Positions 12,660 to 25,649 are shown, counted from the stretch's first letter. The stretch is DNA of 64,000 nt from Rhytidiadelphus loreus (GCA_947034895.1 OX344762.1:71232981-71296980); one strand, 5' to 3'. The notes: a model not told the origin generated them from the letters alone. Program-made: numbers and translations.

Positions 12660-14068
12660 ACCCCCCTCCACACTCCAGTTCAAGAGCTCCAGTCAGGCAA
12701 TGCAAATGTGTACCCGCTGGAGGAAACCCTCTGCAACTCACACGGCCAGCCCAGCAACCACACTCAAAGAAGAATACCAACCAGCAGTCCAGCGGGAATG
12801 GACCGGATGCCGATGAATAAGTAGCTCTCCAACCATTCATCCCCCCAGCAAGCAGTCCTCCTAGAGGCTCCTAGCCGCCCAACTCTTTCTTGGCGCTCCG
12901 AGATTCCAGATCTGCCGCTTCTTTGGTGGGACGATCCCTGAGTGCTCGATCTCCCTGCGCGAAATTTCCCACTTCGGGTCTTGCGTCGGCATATGCCGCT
13001 CTCCATCGGACGGAATGATCCGACCAAACCCAAGCGCGACTGCCGGACGAACTTCTTTCGTGTGGATTCTTCAGTGGAAGGATGACGTGACGTATACTTA
13101 GGATTGACGCCCAGTGCCGGCCGCTTCAATCCCTCCCTTCAGTCGTCACCTGAAAAGCTTCAACTGCATTGCAACAGGTGTAGTAGTAATCAGCAGCAGT
13201 AACTGAGCAGCGACGATGATGTGGATGCCCTCTTTCTAATTTGAAATGCCAGACTGAGTTCGGTGACTTTCCAGTCGTCTGTTTGACTGATTCGCAAGTA
13301 ACTTGGCCTTGCTTTCCCATCGGTTTAGTTGATGACTTTATCTCCTAGTTTTCTAGCCCTAGGCACTTGGGGTTGTTGCTGGTTCCATGAACTGCTGGTA
13401 ATGGGGGACACTTGTTTCGTCCATAATCCATAGAGGGAGTGCACGCATTGATGGAATTATCGGGGGAAGTTCACCCTGGCTTCCTACAGTAATGAATGGA
13501 CGCGTCATTGACATGTTCCTCTCTGGTTCCCGAGTGAGGAGTTTGCAGCCCTTGCTCACAAGAAACCCTCATTCCAAGTGAGCGAGGAACTTGTGTGTAG
13601 TGGGCTTCTAGGTCTATGGTTTTTGTCGGTGAGCTTGCAGACAGAGTTTTGCGGAATAGTTTGTTGTTTGGGAGATGGTGTTGTGAGGGGGAAGCATGCT
13701 GTGGAAGTTCTGAGTGGCGACTTTAGCCGGCCGGGTGCGAGCCAACACGTGAGAGCGAGCTGCTTACCCTGTTCATCCTAACCCTGATGTGGTGCAAACC
13801 CTTCGCTCTTGTTTAATCTTTGAGTGAGGACGGTCCGTAGGCAGGGATTGTGCTCGCGACGTATCAGCTGCATTCGCTGCTTGTTTTCCGGGTTTGTGTC
13901 GGTTGCTTGACTGATGTCGGTTCCGTGACCTAATTTGGCCGTCCATGCTTAGAATCGCCGTCCACGAATTGGGTTCGTTCTCACTAATACGAATTTTGGA
14001 ATTTGCAGAGTGTGGTGAGTGAGCTCGAGGGCGTTTCAACGTGTGCGGTGGTGGGGCGATAGGGTGAT
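12660..14068 (+). other. GC-rich upstream region of the CDPK gene
   Basis: Composition changes to GC-rich from about 12840 and remains so up to the CDPK start, which fits a promoter and a long leader, possibly spliced. No ORF here resembles a protein; the Arg/Ser-rich minus-strand frame at 12764-13129 looks random. A stop codon lies in frame just upstream of the CDPK ATG. Confidence 0.4.
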
Positions 14069-15832
14069 ATGGGGAATACGAGTGGGCGGGCAAGGAAGAC
14101 GCGGGCGGGAGGAGGGGGGATGAATACGGGCGGATCTCACGATACGCGGCAGAAGAACGAGAGCGTGCAGTCGCCGATCAGTGCGGGTAGCGCGGGCAGA
14201 GTGCAAGGCAGCAGCCACGCGGTTAGTGGCCATGCGACGGGGAGCAGTCACGCGGGGAGCACGCGTCCGGCGAGCACGCACTCCGCCGGGGGCGCGCGTC
14301 CCGTGAGCACCCATGGCGCAAGACCTAGCAGCGGTGCGACTGAGCGGGCTCCTGCTCCCGCTCCCTATGTACCACCCGCGCCGAGGCCGCGCCCCCCGAC
14401 GTTGAGTTCGGTGAACTCTGGCGTCTTGGGGAAGCCGCTGGTGGATATTCGCCAGACGTACACGTTGGGGCGAGAGCTCGGCCGCGGCCAATTCGGCGTG
14501 ACCTATTTGTGTACCCACAAGGATACAGGGGAGGTGTTCGCGTGCAAGAGCATCGCCAAGCGCAAGCTGACCAGCAAGGAGGATATCGAGGATGTCAAAC
14601 GGGAGGTGCAGATCATGCACCATCTGTCTGGGACGCCCAACATTGTAGAACTGTCTGGTGTGTTCGAGGACAAGCACTCCGTGCACTTGGTGATGGAGCT
14701 TTGTGCGGGCGGGGAGCTGTTCGATCGCATCATCGCCAAGGGGCATTACAGCGAGCGTGCCGCGGCCGACTTGTGCCGAGTGATCGTAAACGTGGTGCAC
14801 CGCTGCCATTCGCTGGGTGTGTTCCACCGCGACTTAAAACCCGAGAATTTCCTGCTGTCCAGCAAGGACGAGGACGCGCCTCTGAAGGCTACGGACTTCG
14901 GTCTGTCGACCTTCTTCAAGCACGGGGAGCTTTTCCAGGACATCGTGGGCAGTGCCTATTATGTGGCGCCTGAGGTTTTGCGACGCAGCTATGGCCCCGA
15001 AGCTGATGTGTGGAGCGCAGGTGTGATTGTCTACATCCTCTTGTGCGGAGTTCCTCCCTTCTGGGCCGAAACCGAGCAAGGCATCTTCGACGCCGTGCTG
15101 CGAGGGAAAATTGATTTTGAGGCTGATCCGTGGCCCAAAATCTCAGCCGGCGCCAAAGACCTGGTGACAAAAATGCTGAACCCTGATGTCAGAGACCGTC
15201 TGACTGCGCAACAGGTGTTGACCCATCCATGGATGAAGGTGGACGGCGACGCGTCCGACGAGCCACTCGACAATGCGGTGCTGACCCGACTGAAGAACTT
15301 CTCGGCTGCGAACAAGATGAAGAAGCTGGCACTCAAGGTGATCGCCGAGAGCCTCTCGGAGGAAGAGATCGTTGGCTTGCGGGAGCTTTTCAAGTCTATC
15401 GACACCGACCACAGTGGCACAGTTACATTCGAGGAGCTCAAGGAGGGCTTGATCAGACAGGGCACGAAACTCAGAGAGTCCGACATCCGGAAGCTGATGG
15501 AAGCCGCGGACGTCGATGGGAATGGCAATATCGACTTCAACGAGTTCATTTCGGCGACGATGCACATGAACAAGACGCAGAAGGAGGATCATCTGTTCGC
15601 AGCATTCCAGCACTTCGACGCGGACAACAGTGGCTACATCACCATTGACGAGCTCCAGGAAGCCATGGAGAAGAACGGCATGGGCGATCCCGCAACCATT
15701 CAAGAGATTATCAATGAGGTGGACACTGACAAAGACGGCCGAATCGATTACGACGAATTTGTGGCCATGATGCGCAAAGGCAATCCGGGCACCGAAGACG
15801 GCGACAAGCTCAACAAGCCTAGACACAGGTAG
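14069..15832 (+). CDS. CPK: Calcium-dependent protein kinase (CDPK), intronless
   Basis: This is one uninterrupted 587-residue frame. Gly2 in MGNTSG fits N-myristoylation, but no Cys lies nearby for palmitoylation. Residues 17-125 form a Ser/Gly/Ala/His/Pro-rich variable region. The kinase domain spans about 132-389, with the glycine loop GRGQFG (138-143), Lys160, the catalytic HRDLKPEN (253-260), DFG (276-278) and the APE motif. An autoinhibitory junction covers about 395-430. Four complete EF-hands have loops starting at Asp445, Asp481, Asp517 and Asp552. The protein is expected to be a membrane-associated Ser/Thr kinase activated directly by Ca2+. A TAG codon in frame at 14060-14062 supports the start. 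Angiosperm CDPK genes normally have several introns, so the lack of introns is notable. Third positions are GC-rich. Confidence 0.97.
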   Translation: MGNTSGRARKTRAGGGGMNTGGSHDTRQKNESVQSPISAGSAGRVQGSSHAVSGHATGSSHAGSTRPASTHSAGGARPVSTHGARPSSGATERAPAPAPYVPPAPRPRPPTLSSVNSGVLGKPLVDIRQTYTLGRELGRGQFGVTYLCTHKDTGEVFACKSIAKRKLTSKEDIEDVKREVQIMHHLSGTPNIVELSGVFEDKHSVHLVMELCAGGELFDRIIAKGHYSERAAADLCRVIVNVVHRCHSLGVFHRDLKPENFLLSSKDEDAPLKATDFGLSTFFKHGELFQDIVGSAYYVAPEVLRRSYGPEADVWSAGVIVYILLCGVPPFWAETEQGIFDAVLRGKIDFEADPWPKISAGAKDLVTKMLNPDVRDRLTAQQVLTHPWMKVDGDASDEPLDNAVLTRLKNFSAANKMKKLALKVIAESLSEEEIVGLRELFKSIDTDHSGTVTFEELKEGLIRQGTKLRESDIRKLMEAADVDGNGNIDFNEFISATMHMNKTQKEDHLFAAFQHFDADNSGYITIDELQEAMEKNGMGDPATIQEIINEVDTDKDGRIDYDEFVAMMRKGNPGTEDGDKLNKPRHR

Positions 15833-17562
15833 TAACACTCCACTGTCCGGACAATCCAGGCGTCTCTGATCGGCACCCACCTGCAGCAATGTATGAGATC
15901 GGATTGTGTCCATACTCTTCTTTCAGGTACTGGACAATGGTGAGCTCGCTGCATTAGTAGATCCTGACAAGAAATATATTTTGTTCTGGTCCAGTTCTCA
16001 GGCAGATAGCGTTAAGTATATGTACTTATAGATTTTTGATGCTTTAGGACTGCCGCGACATGAGTTGGAGGTGCTGTTTGTAGCAGATGAAGTTTTCAGA
16101 AGTCTTATGCGACCGAGGATCATTGAAGAAACGGGCCAAGGGTGGCTTGGCTGGTTTCATTATGTATGGCTAGAATGGAAAGTACTCTGGGAGGGTGCAC
16201 GTGCATCACTTCGGGATTTGTTTCCGGGATTCGTTTCCGGAACATAGCTGCTGTGAATTTTTAAGTAATGTTCTGAGATTAACAATGATGTTGATGTATT
16301 CTCGGAGGACAGCAAAATATGAAACTCTCGCTGGCATTGGATTATGGAATATTGTTTTGTTTTGTTTTGTTCCCAGAGAAGTTCCAATTTGAAACTAATT
16401 TTTCACCATTGACTTGATTTCTCCATATTGGACATGATTTTCTTAGGTTGCATTTAAGGTAGAGGATACTATTCTCATGACTTTCAAGCATTTTGACATA
16501 TGTAGGAGTGATTTCTGGGAGATGTATAGAGCAGTGGAGAGATCTTTGTGTAAAATTGCCAAATCTGTGGAGTTCAATTTTGATTGCGATGTATGACCGT
16601 AGGCAACTCCATTTTACTCAAGATCAGTGGCCACAGATATTTAGCCAAGTCAGTTGGACTTATTAACGGACTTGTCCAACCACACCTATGAGCAGATGAA
16701 TTGCTCCTATAGCGATCAGTACAGGAGCAAGAGCATTTTTTTTAGGGTTTTGGTCTTCTCTTCATTGTACTTTCTGAGCTCAGGGTTATTTTTGCGGTGC
16801 CTTTCAGATGTATGATGGATTGTCTAATTGCTGTTCAAAGGGGTAGCAACATTGTGTTGTGTTACGTTCATCATACCGAAATATTGATATAATCATCTGA
16901 GCCTGGTTTCTGTTTTTTAATTTTGCTGGATCTTGTTGGCAGTTGAAAGAGGACTTTATTTTTTGGACATTGTTTGAGTAAACTATGAATTTTCAAAACG
17001 TTAATTTATAGTTGTACTCAAATTCTCATGTTCATAAGGTTCACATTTAGGGAGAAACTTAGTTGGGGATCATATTAGTGGCATATGCATGTTTATCATC
17101 GATTATGGTGTAATGGGAAACAAAATGGATTTTTGGTAGGCTTCTATGGTCTCAATTTTTGTTGTGATTTTTTGAATTTTTTTTAAGATAGAAACATTAG
17201 CTTTGGGGGATCTAATTTTTATATTAATTAGTCAACAAAAGTTATGCCATTTTAAGTACAATTTTCCCCTTGTTGTATGGCAAAAGAAATTCACAAAAAC
17301 TTGAAATAAAAGTTTTAAAAATTTGTTTCTTATAGATCATATTTTTGTTTACATGAAAAACTTTAATTCAATCCATTTGGACTAGTGATGTGAAAGTTAT
17401 GGAGCATCTTATTTTCTATGCAAACTTCTTGAGAAAATAAAGTATTGAATTTGTTTGTGAAGTCAATTTTTACAATTTTTCAAAAAAAATATATTCTTGA
17501 TATGGTTTTGTTTGCTTGTTAGAACAATCTCACCATTAGGATTATTTTGTTTCAACTCTATC
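15833..17562. other. CDPK 3' flank and spacer
   Basis: The first 500 bp or so has gene-like composition and probably includes the 3' UTR. After about 16900 the sequence becomes AT-rich without recognisable features. Confidence 0.35.
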
Positions 17563-18492
17563 TTAACCCTTAAAGGATCGTCAATATACTTTCACCAAAA
17601 ATGCTCCAAATTTGCCATTTCTAGTACAAGTACCAAAATTTTGAAAAAAAACTTTTTTTGATATATCTAATCATAGGATCTTGTATTATATAGTATCAAA
17701 AACATGTGGTAAAATTTTCAGACATTTCCACCGAGTGGATTGCAAGATATATGCATTCAAATTAACTAAAATCATTTTTTTACCCTGCGAAAAGTAGGGC
17801 AGCTGCACTTCACAAGCTCACATTTCTATGAAAAAATGACCTAAATGGTGGTACTTCTTTGGATTTGTTTTCCTAGACAAGTTGGCCACATGCTTGAAAA
17901 TTTTCATATCATTTGGAATAGTACAACATATAGGAAAAAAATAGTAAGTAGGTAGTAGTAGAGAATGATTAAAAATACTAAATTATTTACAATTGAAATA
18001 TGGAATTGAAAATTTCCAATCCCAATGGTCGAAATGTTGTAATAATGTATCTACATCCTAAGATTTTATTTTTGTCCAAAAATATTGAAATTGGGTAAGA
18101 TAAAGGATTTCAAAGTTTATTTTAGAGTAGGAAATCCAAAACTGCCTGCAAACAAAAATCCTCATAACTTTTGACTCATTGATCAAAATGGAATGATTCA
18201 AAGCTTTTCGTGTATATAAAACTCTAGAAAATCAATTTCAAACTTTTGTTTCTGAAAAAAGTGATTTTTTCTGATCTGCCCGAACTGCCCAGTTACGAAA
18301 AAAAGTAACAAATTAGGCTATAACTTTTTACTCGTATTTCCAAATGTCATGAAATTTGGTGCATATGAAAGATCTTCCTCGCCCCCACATTCTATTGAAA
18401 TTTCAGCCCCAAATATGAAAATCTCCGCTCGTAGGTACCTGCCCAAAATTACTATACAACCAAAAAACATAGTCTGGTCCTTTAGGGGTTAA
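17563..18492. mobile_element. TTAA-flanked element B (piggyBac-like, non-autonomous)
   Basis: The element begins TTAA-CCCTTAAAGGATC and ends GGTCCTTTAGGGG-TTAA, 930 bp including both TTAA copies. Most of its length is clearly similar to 41600-42552 in the same order, including the stretch around TGCTTGAAA and ACAACATATAGGAAAAAA, so these are two copies of one mobile sequence. There is no coding potential. TTAA duplication with a CCC-starting terminus is the signature of the piggyBac superfamily; the assignment is inferred from ends only. Confidence 0.75.
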
Positions 18493-21400
18493 AGATAATA
18501 ACAATTTAGTTTTTCCTTTTATCTTGAATCTTCTTCTATTTAATAATTTTTTTAATAATGAAAATTAAACATTTTTTATTTATTTTCAAATTTCTAGACT
18601 TTCAACTCAATCTTTTATAATAATGATTTTTTAATTCAAACTTTGCAATGCAAAAGAATTGGGATTTGGTGGGCTATAGAAGAACTCATGGACTAAGTGT
18701 GTCTCAATGTTTCAAAAAAATATCTATTCTAATGATGACTTTAAATTGGAGATGGTTTATGTATTGACATACCAATATACATAGTCCTTTTGTCAATTTA
18801 TTAAGAGGTTGTGGGGTTCTTTTGTCATTGAGACTACAATAGATTATCAAGCAAAACAAAACTATAGTGAAGTCATGATCATTTTGTCTACCATCTCTTC
18901 AATCAAGCTTCATATCTTTGAAGGCGCAAAAACTATTTGTGTGCCCTTATCAAGTTTTGCAAACCTTTTCATGTGCCCTTTCATTAAATCCCTAATATAT
19001 ATGAAGTATTCTAGTTTAGTTGTTTGAAATCTATCAAAGCTCAATATAGGTAACAAATGTAATTCTGAATGTGTTGAAACTAATGTCATGAGTAAAAGTT
19101 GAAGGGTCATGAGAAGTGAGGATCAAGTGTTACAATAATACAATGTGCTTAGTCCATATAGTTTGCAAAAGTAGATTTAACATCATATAATAAGAAACTT
19201 TTGACATATGACTCTCAGGAGGCTAATTGGACAAACGCATCACTTGAAACTTGAGCATAAGTTTGCATTCATCTAAATACTCTTGCTTTTGGATTAAGTA
19301 AATTTATGAGTGTTTAGATAAGTACGACATTTCATCCGTGCTCTACAAATTCTTAGATATAAATGTCTTCATTACTATTTTGGAAATCACAAATATGCCT
19401 CTTTTGGAAACTAACAATTTAAAAAGAAAAAAGAAATCCAATGCTTTATTCTTATGACAATCTTTTTAAGTCAAAATTTATTTATTTATTGATGTTTATT
19501 TTAGGGTCATTTTGTCAAATTTCAAGTGTCTATGTGCTTCATTGTCATTGAAGACTATACTATTTTGTAAAGCAAATTAAATAGAGGCATAGAACAGTGA
19601 AATCAAGATAATTCCACCAACATTTGTCTTTTCAAATTCCAAAAATTTAAAGTACACCAATGTGTTGAGTTTTGCCCACTACTCGAGTATGGCCTTTCAT
19701 CCACAATGGTGATTGGGTCCAATGGAATTTATGTATTATTTTAATCAAAAAATTCCAAGGATGCATATGATATTTACGAGCAACATTGCAAACCTATTTA
19801 CGAGCAACATTGCAAATGGATGGCATGGGGGATACTTTCATTTATTTCTTCCCACATCGGATGGCTAGAAAAAAAAATGGCTAAAGTATAGCCCCCTACT
19901 AAGATTGAATGTAAGGAAGCTTAAGTATAGAATGATTTTCTAAATATGTGAACTATAAAAAGTTTGAAAAATTGCAAGAACTAGGTATTTAATTCAATGT
20001 TATATCATTAAGAAATAAATCAAGATTTAAAAATACTAAAGAGATGATAATTTTCTTAAGAAAATAAAAAATAATAATTTTCATATTCAAAATGGATACA
20101 CAAAGAAGTTCACTTTATAGACTTATAGAATATAGGATTAATTGTCTTTGAAATTCCTTCACATAATAACTACTAGTCTATTACAAGACCATCCTATTCT
20201 AAATTCTTTAGAATGAATACTCAATAATACTCCAAACCCTATAATCCCTCAAGGCTTACCAACTTCTTGAGAACATTAGTTGTAAGTGAATCAATCTTCT
20301 TTGATTTTTTGTCATATGAAATAACTTGAATTTTTCAATTATAACCATATGAAAGTAAAGACTACTCTATCTAGTATGCATGAAATTTTTCGGGTGGATG
20401 ATAATTATCGTAATCTACATGCGAAGCTTTGTTTCATGTCATTTTAACAAATATTGCAAAACTTTTAAGTACTTTTTTTAAATTTCAATGTCAAATGGGG
20501 TAGCTAAAAATATATTCTAAAAAATGATTGTATAGATTGTATAGATACCTACACAAAATCATTTGAAACATCAACAACATGAAAATTATGAAGGGTTTTA
20601 TTTTGTTGGCATTGAAGGTAGAAAAAGGATATGAAGTCATTAAAGTAGGTACACCCCAAACCGCCACTTTTTGCTACTGAGCCTATATACTATTAGTAGA
20701 TTAGTCAGATTTTCACATGTTATTGGCAAGTGAAAGGAGGTTCCAACACACCAAAGAAAGTGGCATTTGGATATTGTATGCAAAAGTTATTAAGGAATAA
20801 AAGTTTGATTCTAAAAGTGTTTCTTCCACATAGGTACAGAACTGATTTTGGAGATGTACATATAGTGTAGATGGCGCTTTAAGGTCAGTGGCACATTTGG
20901 GTGTATCTACCTTAGAGGATTTTTGAGGGCAAAAACGCCTATTTTTCAAGAGTTTCCAACTATGACTGTGCCACAAAAGCAATCTAAAGTAGCTACTAAA
21001 GTAGCTATGACTACCCCACATCAAATAATATTAATTGATTAATATTTTTTAATAATATTTTTTAAATAAAAATTTAATTCTTTAATAATATTTAAAAAAA
21101 TTCTTTAACAATTTTATAATGTGATTGGTTCACAACTTGGAGGACATGCCTGAAACAATCCTTTCTTGCCTTCAAATCTCTTTTAATATGTTTCTTGCAC
21201 TCAATTTTGAAAATTTACAAATTAAAAAAAATATATATATTGCTTATTACAAAATTTTGACCATTGGGGTTGACAATTTTCAATTTCTTGTCAATTAGCA
21301 ATTTAGGGTTTATTTTGTCAAGTGCTACTTTATAATTTATAATATTTTTGAAGATGAATCCAATTTTTTTTTGCCAATATATTGAATAAAATGAACAAGT

Positions 21401-22245
21401 TATGAAATATCATGTTCTTTTTCAAAAATGTTGAAAGAGAAAACTTCACTAGGCTAGGAAAGTGTATTTTTTCTAGGTTAGGCACATTGAACTTGCAAAG
21501 TTGCAATGGATGAAGATTTTCTATCTTAAATTTTCGAAGGATGTACTTAAACAAGTTGACTAAAAGATTTTATGGTTGGATTTGTTGAAGAATCAAAATA
21601 GATGGAGAATTTAGCCTTGCTTTGGGTTTGAGTATTTTAAAGTAATTTTGGACCTCAAAACACCATAGTCGCCCGCATGGTCGTTTAGTGATTAAATACC
21701 AAAATAGTATGTGTGTTCAAGAATAAGATTTTTCAAAAAATAAGGAATCTAATTTTTCTAAAACAAAAAAATTGAATTTGAATCTATAGAAAAAGATTTT
21801 TTTTTAAATTCAGAAAAATGAAAAATGAAAAAAATGAAAAAATAAAGCATCACTTGGAATATGTTCAAATATGAAGGTGTAAAATAACCAATATTGAACC
21901 AACTAGATCCTATAAAATATTCAAATTATTCATATAGGGTTTGAATAATGCATTCCAAAGTGTAGCAAGCTTATTCTTTTTCAATTGCCAATAAGATCTG
22001 ATTAAAATAATCTATATTTAATGGTAGTAATTATGCTCACAATTATAGATGCACATACCTTTCTCCAATGCTCCCTTCTTTGCTCCATCTGGCACAATGT
22101 TCAAGAACTTTTTTAAAACTTTACCACCTTTCCTTTAATTTCCATATTGAACCATTTTTTCAAGTACTGAGTTCAATTTATTAGTCTCTATTTAATTTTA
22201 CTCCAAGTAGAAGTTTTATAGATTTTTCCACCAAATTTTTTCAAA
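18493..22245. other. AT-rich spacer
   Basis: No gene or RNA was recognised. A 22-bp unit containing ATTTACGAGCAACATTGC is directly duplicated at about 19774-19818. Scattered short ORFs in both strands look random. Confidence 0.4.
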
Positions 22246-22416
22246 TTTTTTTTTTTTGTTGAAACAAGCTTGTTCACAAAACACACTGCAAGGGGTTCCC
22301 ATCAAGAGGAGAGGTTGAATTCGCACAAAGTAATGACCCTATTGCCACAAAGGATCGAACTTGCAACCACGCCATTTAGTTTGGATACCTTGCCTCCATC
22401 GGTAGTTTAGGGTCAT
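22246..22416 (-). mobile_element. Candidate tRNA-derived SINE, copy 1
   Basis: Read on the minus strand the element starts near GACCCTAAACTACC, carries a pol III B-box-like GTTGCAAGTTCGATCC, and ends in a run of A (the T run at 22246-22258 on the plus strand). A similar sequence in the same orientation lies at 25650-25785. The B box plus poly(A) tail fit a SINE, but the A box is weak and only two copies are seen. Confidence 0.45.
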
Positions 22417-23489
22417 CTCTAACCATTTTCAAACCATTTTCAGAAGTTTTCAAATTGCAACCAAGTTTTTTGTCCGTTCCACTGGGTAACATGGAACTAT
22501 CCGGCGGTTTTCTCCGAACATTGGTTTGCCACTGCTGGTTGAAGTCATTGTGGTCTTTAAGAAAAAAGCGGGTTTTAGGGTTTAGGGTTTGCGCTCTCGT
22601 CACGGCCACCAGAGTCGGTCGGTCGGTCGACCTTTTCCAACACTATTGGAATAGACTCTTCAGGAATTCCATAGCTAGTCGGCCCAATACCAACAGTCCA
22701 ACACCCCCAACTAGCAGTCAAGAACAAGATTCGCCGCCCACAATTGACTGCGCCACTGCCAGTGACGGATCTTACCAACAACTGTCTGGATTTCTGAGAA
22801 GTTCTATGCCCCTCCAAGATTTGATTACATGTTCCGTGATAAAAAAATCAGGGTTTTGAAAGGACGTACAATACGTTTATCACACGGCATCGATCGGATG
22901 TTTGTGCTTTCCATTTCTGGCGTTTTGACGTGTGATGGGGAGTTTCTGGAGTGCCCCACAGTGAAACTGTAGCTGTCTGGGGGAGAAGCTAGCTTGTTGT
23001 CGGCGACGTGGGCAACACGCTTTCGTTAGCCACAAGGACGATTTGGTTTGGTTAGCCATCAGTTTGGTGGTGATTTCACTGGCGCTACTTTGTCAACCAA
23101 TATCACCACCGTACGTAGCTTGCGACGCAATCTTCCGGGTGCGTTGATATACCATATGGAGAGTTAGTGTTGTTCCAGCCACACTAAGGTAGCTAGTGTA
23201 GTCGACACCCACTGAAATTGTAGAAGAGATTTTTGACAAGCTTAGAATTAGATGATCGTTTTGCGGTAGTGAATAATTAGGTAGTCTTGCATTTGGAAGG
23301 CGAGAGGGGTGGTGGATTTGAATTGAGTCTGGTGGTAGCTGAAATTCAAAGGGTTTTGAAAACTTCGATCAAGTCGTAATAGTGAAGGATTTGGGAGCGA
23401 GGAATTGGCATTGAGCTCGATACAAGGTGGTGGATTTGAGGGTTTTGACAGGGTTTTGGAGAAGGCAGAGCGTGGATGAGAGTGGATTC
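22417..23489 (+). other. Upstream region of the DC1 gene
   Basis: The region includes two telomere-like heptads (TTTAGGG) near 22574-22590, a telo-box arrangement also found in promoters of plant housekeeping genes. A 134-codon open frame (22455-22859) has no recognisable motif and probably is not coding. The DC1 leader lies at the 3' end. Confidence 0.35.
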
Positions 23490-24341
23490 ATGGTGAGGCC
23501 TGTCGCGGATGTAACGCGCGACGCGGCGAGGTTGACCTGCAGATTACACCCGACGATTCCCCTGGTGCTCCACAATGCTGCGCCCTACGAAACCCGCGAC
23601 TTCATCTGTGACCTCTGCTTCAAGATCGGGGAAGGGCCTACGTACCACTGCAAGACGTGCAAGTACGATTTGCACCCGCAGTGTTGCACGTTGCAGCCCC
23701 AGCTCCGCAGCTGTGCACATCCTCATGCGCTCACTCTCTACGCCACCACCAGCGTGACCCAGGAAAAAAAATCGTGCGACGCGTGCAGGACTTCCCTGGC
23801 AGATAGCGAGTGGCGCTACCGCTGCGAGCCGTGCGACTTCGACTTGCACGCGGGCTGCGCCAAGCTCCGGGACAAGATCCAGACGAGCTTCCATTCCTAT
23901 CCCTTGAAGCTCCTGAAGAAGTCGCCCTACCCGCCGCGGCACCTGCAGTGTGATCTTTGTGGTGAGCGCATGCCCACGAATGCTTGGGTCTACCACTGCA
24001 CGAATTGCAAGTTCGATCTGCACCCCGCGTGTGCTCTGCTCCCTCGCGATCCACTCTGCGCCGCCGTACACCCGCACCGGCTCAGAACGTGGCAGTACGA
24101 GACGTTCCACGGGAAAAGCTACGTATGCGCTGTGTGCTTGGAATTTGGAGGGGACCTTGGCTTTCGCTGCGAGCAGTGTGACTTCAACATCCACCCCAAG
24201 TGCCTCAAATCCTTCTTCTCACCCGCATCCTGTAACGCCTCTGAAACCTTGCACGGCAACAAGCGCAAGTTCAAGGTTACTGCTTACGGAGTCCACATTC
24301 GCCGGAATGAGGATTCAGGGATTCCAGATCCCGCTTCGTAA
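23490..24341 (+). CDS. DC1-domain (C1_3-type) zinc-finger protein
   Basis: A single exon of 283 residues. It holds four consecutive DC1 modules with the pattern H..CxxC..CxxC..H..C: Cys40/43 with Cys54/57 and His62; Cys96/99 with Cys112/115 and His120; Cys154/157 with Cys170/173 and His178; Cys213/216 with Cys227/230 and His235. Signatures such as YHCKTCKYDLHPQC and RCEPCDFDLHAGC are typical. DC1 proteins are a plant-specific, diverse family with zinc and probably lipid- or protein-binding roles in stress and hormone responses; no enzymatic function is known. The first ATG in frame is at 23490; the open frame extends upstream without ATG. The coding sequence is distinctly GC-rich compared with its surroundings. 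Confidence 0.92.
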   Translation: MVRPVADVTRDAARLTCRLHPTIPLVLHNAAPYETRDFICDLCFKIGEGPTYHCKTCKYDLHPQCCTLQPQLRSCAHPHALTLYATTSVTQEKKSCDACRTSLADSEWRYRCEPCDFDLHAGCAKLRDKIQTSFHSYPLKLLKKSPYPPRHLQCDLCGERMPTNAWVYHCTNCKFDLHPACALLPRDPLCAAVHPHRLRTWQYETFHGKSYVCAVCLEFGGDLGFRCEQCDFNIHPKCLKSFFSPASCNASETLHGNKRKFKVTAYGVHIRRNEDSGIPDPAS

Positions 24342-24711
24342 GCCCATTCATCATCCCCTGCATTCACAGATCAAACGGCGGCCCTCACGAGCTCTCTCAA
24401 ACCCTAATTTGAGGTTTTAGATTGAAGCCTGGAATAGCCAATGCATCGCGGTTGTAGGGTAACACTATAACAGAACATGGTAGAAAAATAATGCACTCAA
24501 AATTGATTGTGTTTTTTTTTGTCACGATCTTTTTGCCACAATAAAAATAATGTGAAATTTCACATATTCATTGTAGGGAAGCTTGTCATCCTTGGAATGA
24601 AAGTTCCAAAATTTGCATGGAATAAAAATAATGTGAAATTCATATTAGTATATCTTTGTAGCAATGGAAGATCATCATATTTTTTGTTTTTGTTTTTTGG
24701 AACAAGTGTGT

Positions 24712-25646
24712 TTAACCCCTAAAGGATCAAGGCCTTTTTTTGGCCAAAAAACACTCAAAACTGCCATATCTATAGCAAAGAGTTAAAAAAAAATGAAAAC
24801 TTTTTTTTTTTCACATCTAACCGTAGGATCTTACATCTAACTAGTATGAGAGTGTGGAAATTTTTTTTTAATTTTTGACCGCACAGATTGCAAGATATCT
24901 GCGTTTAAAATGAAAAAAACAAGTTTTTCAACACCTTGCAGGATTAGATTTTTTTTACTTTGAACATTTTTAACTTGAAAATTTTGCACTACAAAGTTTT
25001 GAGCTTTAAATCTTTATAGTGGAAAATTGAGTTGAAAGTCTAAGGGAAAAAGAAAATGCAAAAAAACTTAATTATCATTCTTAAAAAAATTGTTAAATAA
25101 AAGTAGGTACGAGATAGAAGGAAAATCTAAAATATTAATATATTTTAGATGGAATAAAAATACACTAATCCCAATGGTGGGATTGTTCTAGCAAATAAAT
25201 CAAACCACGTAAAAAAAAATTAAAAAATTAAAAAAATTGCATTCAGAAATGAATCCTATAAGTTATTTTTTTCAAGAAAATGCTCTAACTACCCAAAAAA
25301 CAAGAATGTCCATAACTTTCTCATAACAAATCCAAATGAAATGAATCAAAGCTTTCTAGATAGACAAAAATATAATCTATGAGAAAAAAAATATTAAAAA
25401 AAAAAATTCAAATTTTTTTCATTTTTTTTTGCTGCCCGGATTGCCCCCAATCCCTTCATTTGAGCTTATTTGGTCATAACTTTTGTTCCCGGGCACCGAT
25501 TGTGAAAAAAATTATATTCCCACAAAGCTTATTAGTTTTTCTATTTCCAAAAAAAGTTAAAAAAATTCACGACAAAATTTCAGCCCGTAGGTACCTACCC
25601 AAAAACGCATTTGTCCCTCGAGGGACAATGATCCTTTAGGGGTTAT
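24712..25646. mobile_element. TTAA-flanked element C (piggyBac-like, non-autonomous)
   Basis: The left end TTAA-CCCCTAAAGGATCA and the right end TGATCCTTTAGGGG-TTAT have 14-bp perfect inverted termini; the right flank differs from TTAA by one base. The inside shares the ordered landmarks of elements B and G (a CCGTAGGATCTT-like motif, then AGATTGCAAGATAT, then CATAACTTT). No ORF of significance. Confidence 0.75.
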
Positions 25647-25649
25647 GTA

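Noticed and set aside
14036..14827. 263-codon minus-strand open frame opposite the CDPK
   Set aside because: It is the antisense shadow of a GC-rich coding exon, with no recognisable motif, and the plus strand is an unambiguous kinase.
15143..15913. 256-codon minus-strand open frame opposite the CDPK EF-hand region
   Set aside because: Same shadow effect; codon bias of the sense strand keeps the antisense frame open.
22574..22590. Interstitial telomere tract
   Set aside because: Only two TTTAGGG-like heptads occur; too short for a telomere relic and better described as a telo-box.
22455..22859. 134-codon plus-strand open frame upstream of DC1
   Set aside because: No family resemblance, overlaps telomere-like repeats, and composition does not favour coding.
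23544..24194. 216-codon minus-strand open frame opposite the DC1 gene
   Set aside because: Antisense shadow; the sense strand shows four regular zinc-finger modules.
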